Both the position numbers and the translations under genes were made by a program. This document shows positions 3,628 through 6,485 of a DNA stretch of 6,485 nucleotides, in pieces. A model generated the notes under the pieces. The model did not search any database and was not told the origin of the DNA. It saw only the letters and a list, made by a program, of their open reading frames with translations. Position 1 is the first letter of the stretch; each line of letters begins with the position of its first letter. The stretch spans positions 1 to 6,485 of the forward strand of contig CAZTZY010000124.1 in the NCBI GenBank assembly GCA_964617765.1. The letters run 5' to 3'. This DNA comes from CAZTZY01 sp964617765. Lineage in GTDB: Bacteria > Pseudomonadota > Gammaproteobacteria > Pseudomonadales > DT-91.

Positions 3628-6485
3628 TTACTGGTTTAGTTTTTTAATTGAAATTGAACCTATTGACTGCCTATCACATTTTGCATAATAAACAGAACTT
3701 GTATGAGCCTGTGATTCACCGCCAATAGCAGTTAAATCGGCAGGGGTATAACTTAAATAAATAGGGTTTTCCGGTGAACGTGCAGCATCAATGATCTGGA
3801 AATCCTTGTACGCTTTAACCGCATCATCTTTTATTTGGTGATGTTTCTGCTTCATATAGGCTAGAAGATTATCATCACTATTACCATAACCTGTTATTTC
3901 TTCAACAGATGCCGTTAAACCAATATTGTTAGATTCATGATCTGTATCTTCAGCATACGCATATTCATCAGGAAATGTATATCTGCCATAATCCTCAACA
4001 TTGCAAACTGCCATTTGCACAAACCGGCTATTGCCACGCAATGATTGTTTCCTGATTTTTATTGGGCCTGATTTTGGTTTTTTCTTGCCTGGCAAACTCA
4101 TGGGGTCAAGAATATTCGCATTTATAGCCTTGATGCTTTTCTTCAAAGCATTCATGAAATCTTTCTCAATAACCTGAATGGCTTTTCCATCGTTATAAAA
4201 GGCCTGATAAAGCGCATACATTTCATTGATGGTTATTTCCCTTTTTGTAACTTCATGTTCTTGCAAAAAGTCATACCAAGCTTTGGCGCTGTGGAACATG
4301 TAGTCACCATTTAAAAATCGAGCGGCTTTGCTCTGCATCTTTCCTGCATTAATGCTTTTACCCAGCACTGTAATATATTCATTAGGCTCAGCATTTTTTC
4401 CGAACCTATCCAGCCTGCCCAATCTTTGTAACCAGTTTTCTGCTGTGGTAAATTCTGTGATCATTTTATCGCACGTTATATTCAATGATGCCTGAACAAT
4501 TGGCCCACTACGCAAAACATCATATTGCCTTTCGCCGTTCTCCTTAAAACATTCATAAACATTATCAAACAGGTTTCGTTTATCTTCTTTGGTAAACTTT
4601 GAATGAAAGAGGATGGAATTTTCTGCTTTCATATTTTTGATGAAGCCTAGTTGTGCATCTCTCGCTGTATTGGCGATAACAAACGTATTATCTTTCTGAA
4701 CATTATTAATTAATGGCGATACAACACCTTCAGCTGCATCATCATAAATATCGAAAATCATCTTGTAACGGGATGTATTGAAACTCTCGATACCTTTGAT
4801 GTCGTTATGATGAATATCAAGAAACCGGTTCACAAAATAATAATTAGGCGTAGCTGAAACCAGTAAGGTATTGGCCGATGAGCCACGCAATTTTTTGCAT
4901 GCAACCAGCTCGGCAAATAACAGGTTAAAAGCTGGCATGTTGATAAATTCATGGTATTCATCGAAAACAACATGGGCATTCATAAAATCAACCAGCGCCG
5001 TAACCTGCGCATGGGTAACTACAGAATTAATCACCTGATCAATGGTGGTTATTACAATATCGCCACTAAATGCTTCGCTAACTTCACTATCTCTTTCTAA
5101 ATTGTCACGAGTAATTTTCTTGAATTCACCTGTATATATTTCAATTGAAGTGTTGGGTAAATATTGTTGATCGGTTAAGTCAGCATAAATACCTTGGCAA
5201 ACTTGCACACGAGGGCAAACCCATATTATTTTTTTAGCTTGTTTGTTGGCCGCCCATTCCAATGCAATTTTGGTTTTACCACAGCCTGCTGGCCCGTTAA
5301 GCACAGCAATATCTTCTGCATAACACAATTCTTTAGCCACTTTGGCTTGCGCTTCATTGCGGCTGCTATCAGGATATTTTGAAGCGAAGCCTGACAAACA
5401 GGATTGTATTTCAGTTTGAAGACTGGATTCTTCGCTTAAACAATCTTTTGCTAAAGTTTCCAGTTCTTTACTGTTGATCAAATCGTTTAATCGTTCAGCA
5501 CTTAATGATGAAATCACTCTATCCGCAGTAACCATTGCTGATCTTATTACAGCCCGTTCAGCATTTTCTCTAACCGACTTCTTTATATCGGCTAAATCAT
5601 CATTTTCATCGTAGATTTTGTAATTTGGCAGTTCTTTCCTCAATCCATCTTCAAAATCATCATCTGGCTTGAATTGCAGCGCCGGTATTTTCATACTCTC
5701 GCCAGAATAATCATTCGCTAATTGGCTTACTGCCTTGAGTAGTTCGATAGATTCATTATAAAAGCCGGTAAAACTGCTATCTTTTAAAGAGGCTTTCAAC
5801 TTCTTATAAATATCTGACATATTCCTGAATGATACTTCCCTTATAGGTTTGGCATGATGCCAATAAACCGTATGCTTGATATATTCGAGCTGTTTTTTAT
5901 TCAGCATGCCATCACCTGCTTTATATAAAAAATCCAGCAACAAAAATGATATTTCGTTATGGCGCGGATGATCATCAAAGAATCGGTTACTTTTAATGGT
6001 TTTATCAATATGCACACCATCGTCAGGTAGAGGCATTTCCTCTTTGTCTGATTTGATTTTTTTGTGTAACCAGGACTGAAACTCAGGATCAAGCTTTCCA
6101 ACATCATGAAAACAACCTGATACAAATGCGCCATAGACTAATTTCTTACTTTCTTCAGACACCAGTTTTCCCAATATATATTGAGCCAGATAGCCTACTG
6201 CAAAAAGGTGTTGTGCCAACGGCTGTTGATTGCTGTTGGCTAATATTTTACCCGTGTCAATTGGTGCAAATTCCATAACAAGCTCTTTAGATGTAATGTT
6301 TACAGGCACAATACCTTGGTTATTAAAGTTTTCCTTGTTGCCCACAACCCAGATCATATCCGTTCTCGACCTACTCCTAATCCAGTGACAACTCACCGCT
6401 GTATTCTTGCTCGCCGTTCTGCGCAGCAATTTCTTCACGGCATCCAGGCCTTCTTCGGTGATCACTGTTTGCCAGGTGTTATCGC
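3628..6485 (-). CDS. cas3: Cas2/3 fusion: HD nuclease-helicase with N-terminal Cas2 domain (5' end cut by window)
   Basis: Cas3 is recruited to target-bound Cascade, unwinds the DNA and degrades it. In type I-F its fused Cas2 domain also joins Cas1 in the integration complex. The gene enters from the right edge: codons DNTWQT are in frame before the GTG at 6465, so that GTG is internal. Numbering from it, the end of the Cas2 domain is at about 1-65 (CHWIRSRSRTDMIWVVGN at 26-43). The HD nuclease has His86, His120-Asp121 (FHDVGK), His169, His203-His204 and Asp314. The helicase has Walker A GPAGCGKT 391-398, DEYH 502-505, SAT 537-539 and motif VI QRLGRLDRFG 680-689. The tail ends YLSYTPADL and GSISIKKLNQ. 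All catalytic motifs appear intact, so the enzyme should be active. About 951 residues are visible, and roughly 35-40 should be missing by comparison with Pseudomonas Cas3. cas1 is expected just upstream. Confidence 0.97.
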   Translation of the reverse strand, partial: DNTWQTVITEEGLDAVKKLLRRTASKNTAVSCHWIRSRSRTDMIWVVGNKENFNNQGIVPVNITSKELVMEFAPIDTGKILANSNQQPLAQHLFAVGYLAQYILGKLVSEESKKLVYGAFVSGCFHDVGKLDPEFQSWLHKKIKSDKEEMPLPDDGVHIDKTIKSNRFFDDHPRHNEISFLLLDFLYKAGDGMLNKKQLEYIKHTVYWHHAKPIREVSFRNMSDIYKKLKASLKDSSFTGFYNESIELLKAVSQLANDYSGESMKIPALQFKPDDDFEDGLRKELPNYKIYDENDDLADIKKSVRENAERAVIRSAMVTADRVISSLSAERLNDLINSKELETLAKDCLSEESSLQTEIQSCLSGFASKYPDSSRNEAQAKVAKELCYAEDIAVLNGPAGCGKTKIALEWAANKQAKKIIWVCPRVQVCQGIYADLTDQQYLPNTSIEIYTGEFKKITRDNLERDSEVSEAFSGDIVITTIDQVINSVVTHAQVTALVDFMNAHVVFDEYHEFINMPAFNLLFAELVACKKLRGSSANTLLVSATPNYYFVNRFLDIHHNDIKGIESFNTSRYKMIFDIYDDAAEGVVSPLINNVQKDNTFVIANTARDAQLGFIKNMKAENSILFHSKFTKEDKRNLFDNVYECFKENGERQYDVLRSGPIVQASLNITCDKMITEFTTAENWLQRLGRLDRFGKNAEPNEYITVLGKSINAGKMQSKAARFLNGDYMFHSAKAWYDFLQEHEVTKREITINEMYALYQAFYNDGKAIQVIEKDFMNALKKSIKAINANILDPMSLPGKKKPKSGPIKIRKQSLRGNSRFVQMAVCNVEDYGRYTFPDEYAYAEDTDHESNNIGLTASVEEITGYGNSDDNLLAYMKQKHHQIKDDAVKAYKDFQIIDAARSPENPIYLSYTPADLTAIGGESQAHTSSVYYAKCDRQSIGSISIKKLNQ

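Noticed and set aside
6054..6063. Seven-base T run (A7 on the coding strand) in cas3 as a slippage site
   Set aside because: The frame is intact on both sides and it encodes ordinary lysine codons, so nothing suggests switching.
3628..6485. Transposon-associated I-F3 (Tn7-like) CRISPR system
   Set aside because: A Cas2/3 with complete HD and helicase motifs is present, and no tniQ, Cas8/5 fusion or transposase is visible. This is a nuclease-competent defence system.

Overview
This window is the downstream part of a type I-F CRISPR-Cas locus of the minimal I-Fv (I-F2) variant. Every gene is on the minus strand, so the locus reads from right to left. The repeat is a textbook I-F repeat: its minus-strand sense begins GTTCACTGCC, has a CTGCC/GGCAG stem and ends CTTAGAAA. 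With the Cas2-Cas3 fusion and the AT-rich genes (about 33-38% GC in lines counted by hand), this points to a gammaproteobacterium or a related proteobacterium. The sequence alone does not give the genus.

Layout in transcription order: (1) cas2/3, 6485 to 3628, entering from the right edge within its Cas2 domain. (2) cas7fv, 3616-2672, the crRNA backbone subunit. (3) cas5fv, 2661-1660, the crRNA 5'-end and PAM-recognising subunit. (4) cas6f, 1643-1092, the crRNA-processing nuclease. (5) A KilA-N domain gene, 1063-240, broken by an 8-bp tandem duplication. (6) A 162-bp AT-rich leader, 239-78. (7) The leader-proximal end of the CRISPR array, 77-1, with one full repeat, one 32-nt spacer and a second repeat cut by the left edge. 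The genes are 10-28 bp apart and most have good Shine-Dalgarno sequences, so they look like one operon. cas1 is expected just beyond the right edge. There is no cas8f or separate small-subunit gene between cas2/3 and cas6f, which defines the I-Fv arrangement.

How the parts work together: the array is transcribed leftward from the leader. Cas6f cuts each repeat after its hairpin and leaves an 8-nt CUUAGAAA handle. Cas7fv and Cas5fv assemble with Cas6f on the crRNA, and Cas2/3 degrades the bound target DNA. Cas2/3 with Cas1 would also insert new spacers at the leader-repeat junction.

The unusual parts lie between cas6f and the array. A virus-type DNA-binding KilA-N gene sits in operon position with a higher GC content than the cas genes. 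It is out of frame through a reversible-looking 8-bp duplication, and it contains a perfect 26-bp palindrome. The leader carries a near-consensus boxA antitermination element, a 17-bp dyad, and a large nested inverted repeat followed by a T7 tract just before the first repeat. Together these suggest that transcription into the array is regulated, although no single element is proven.
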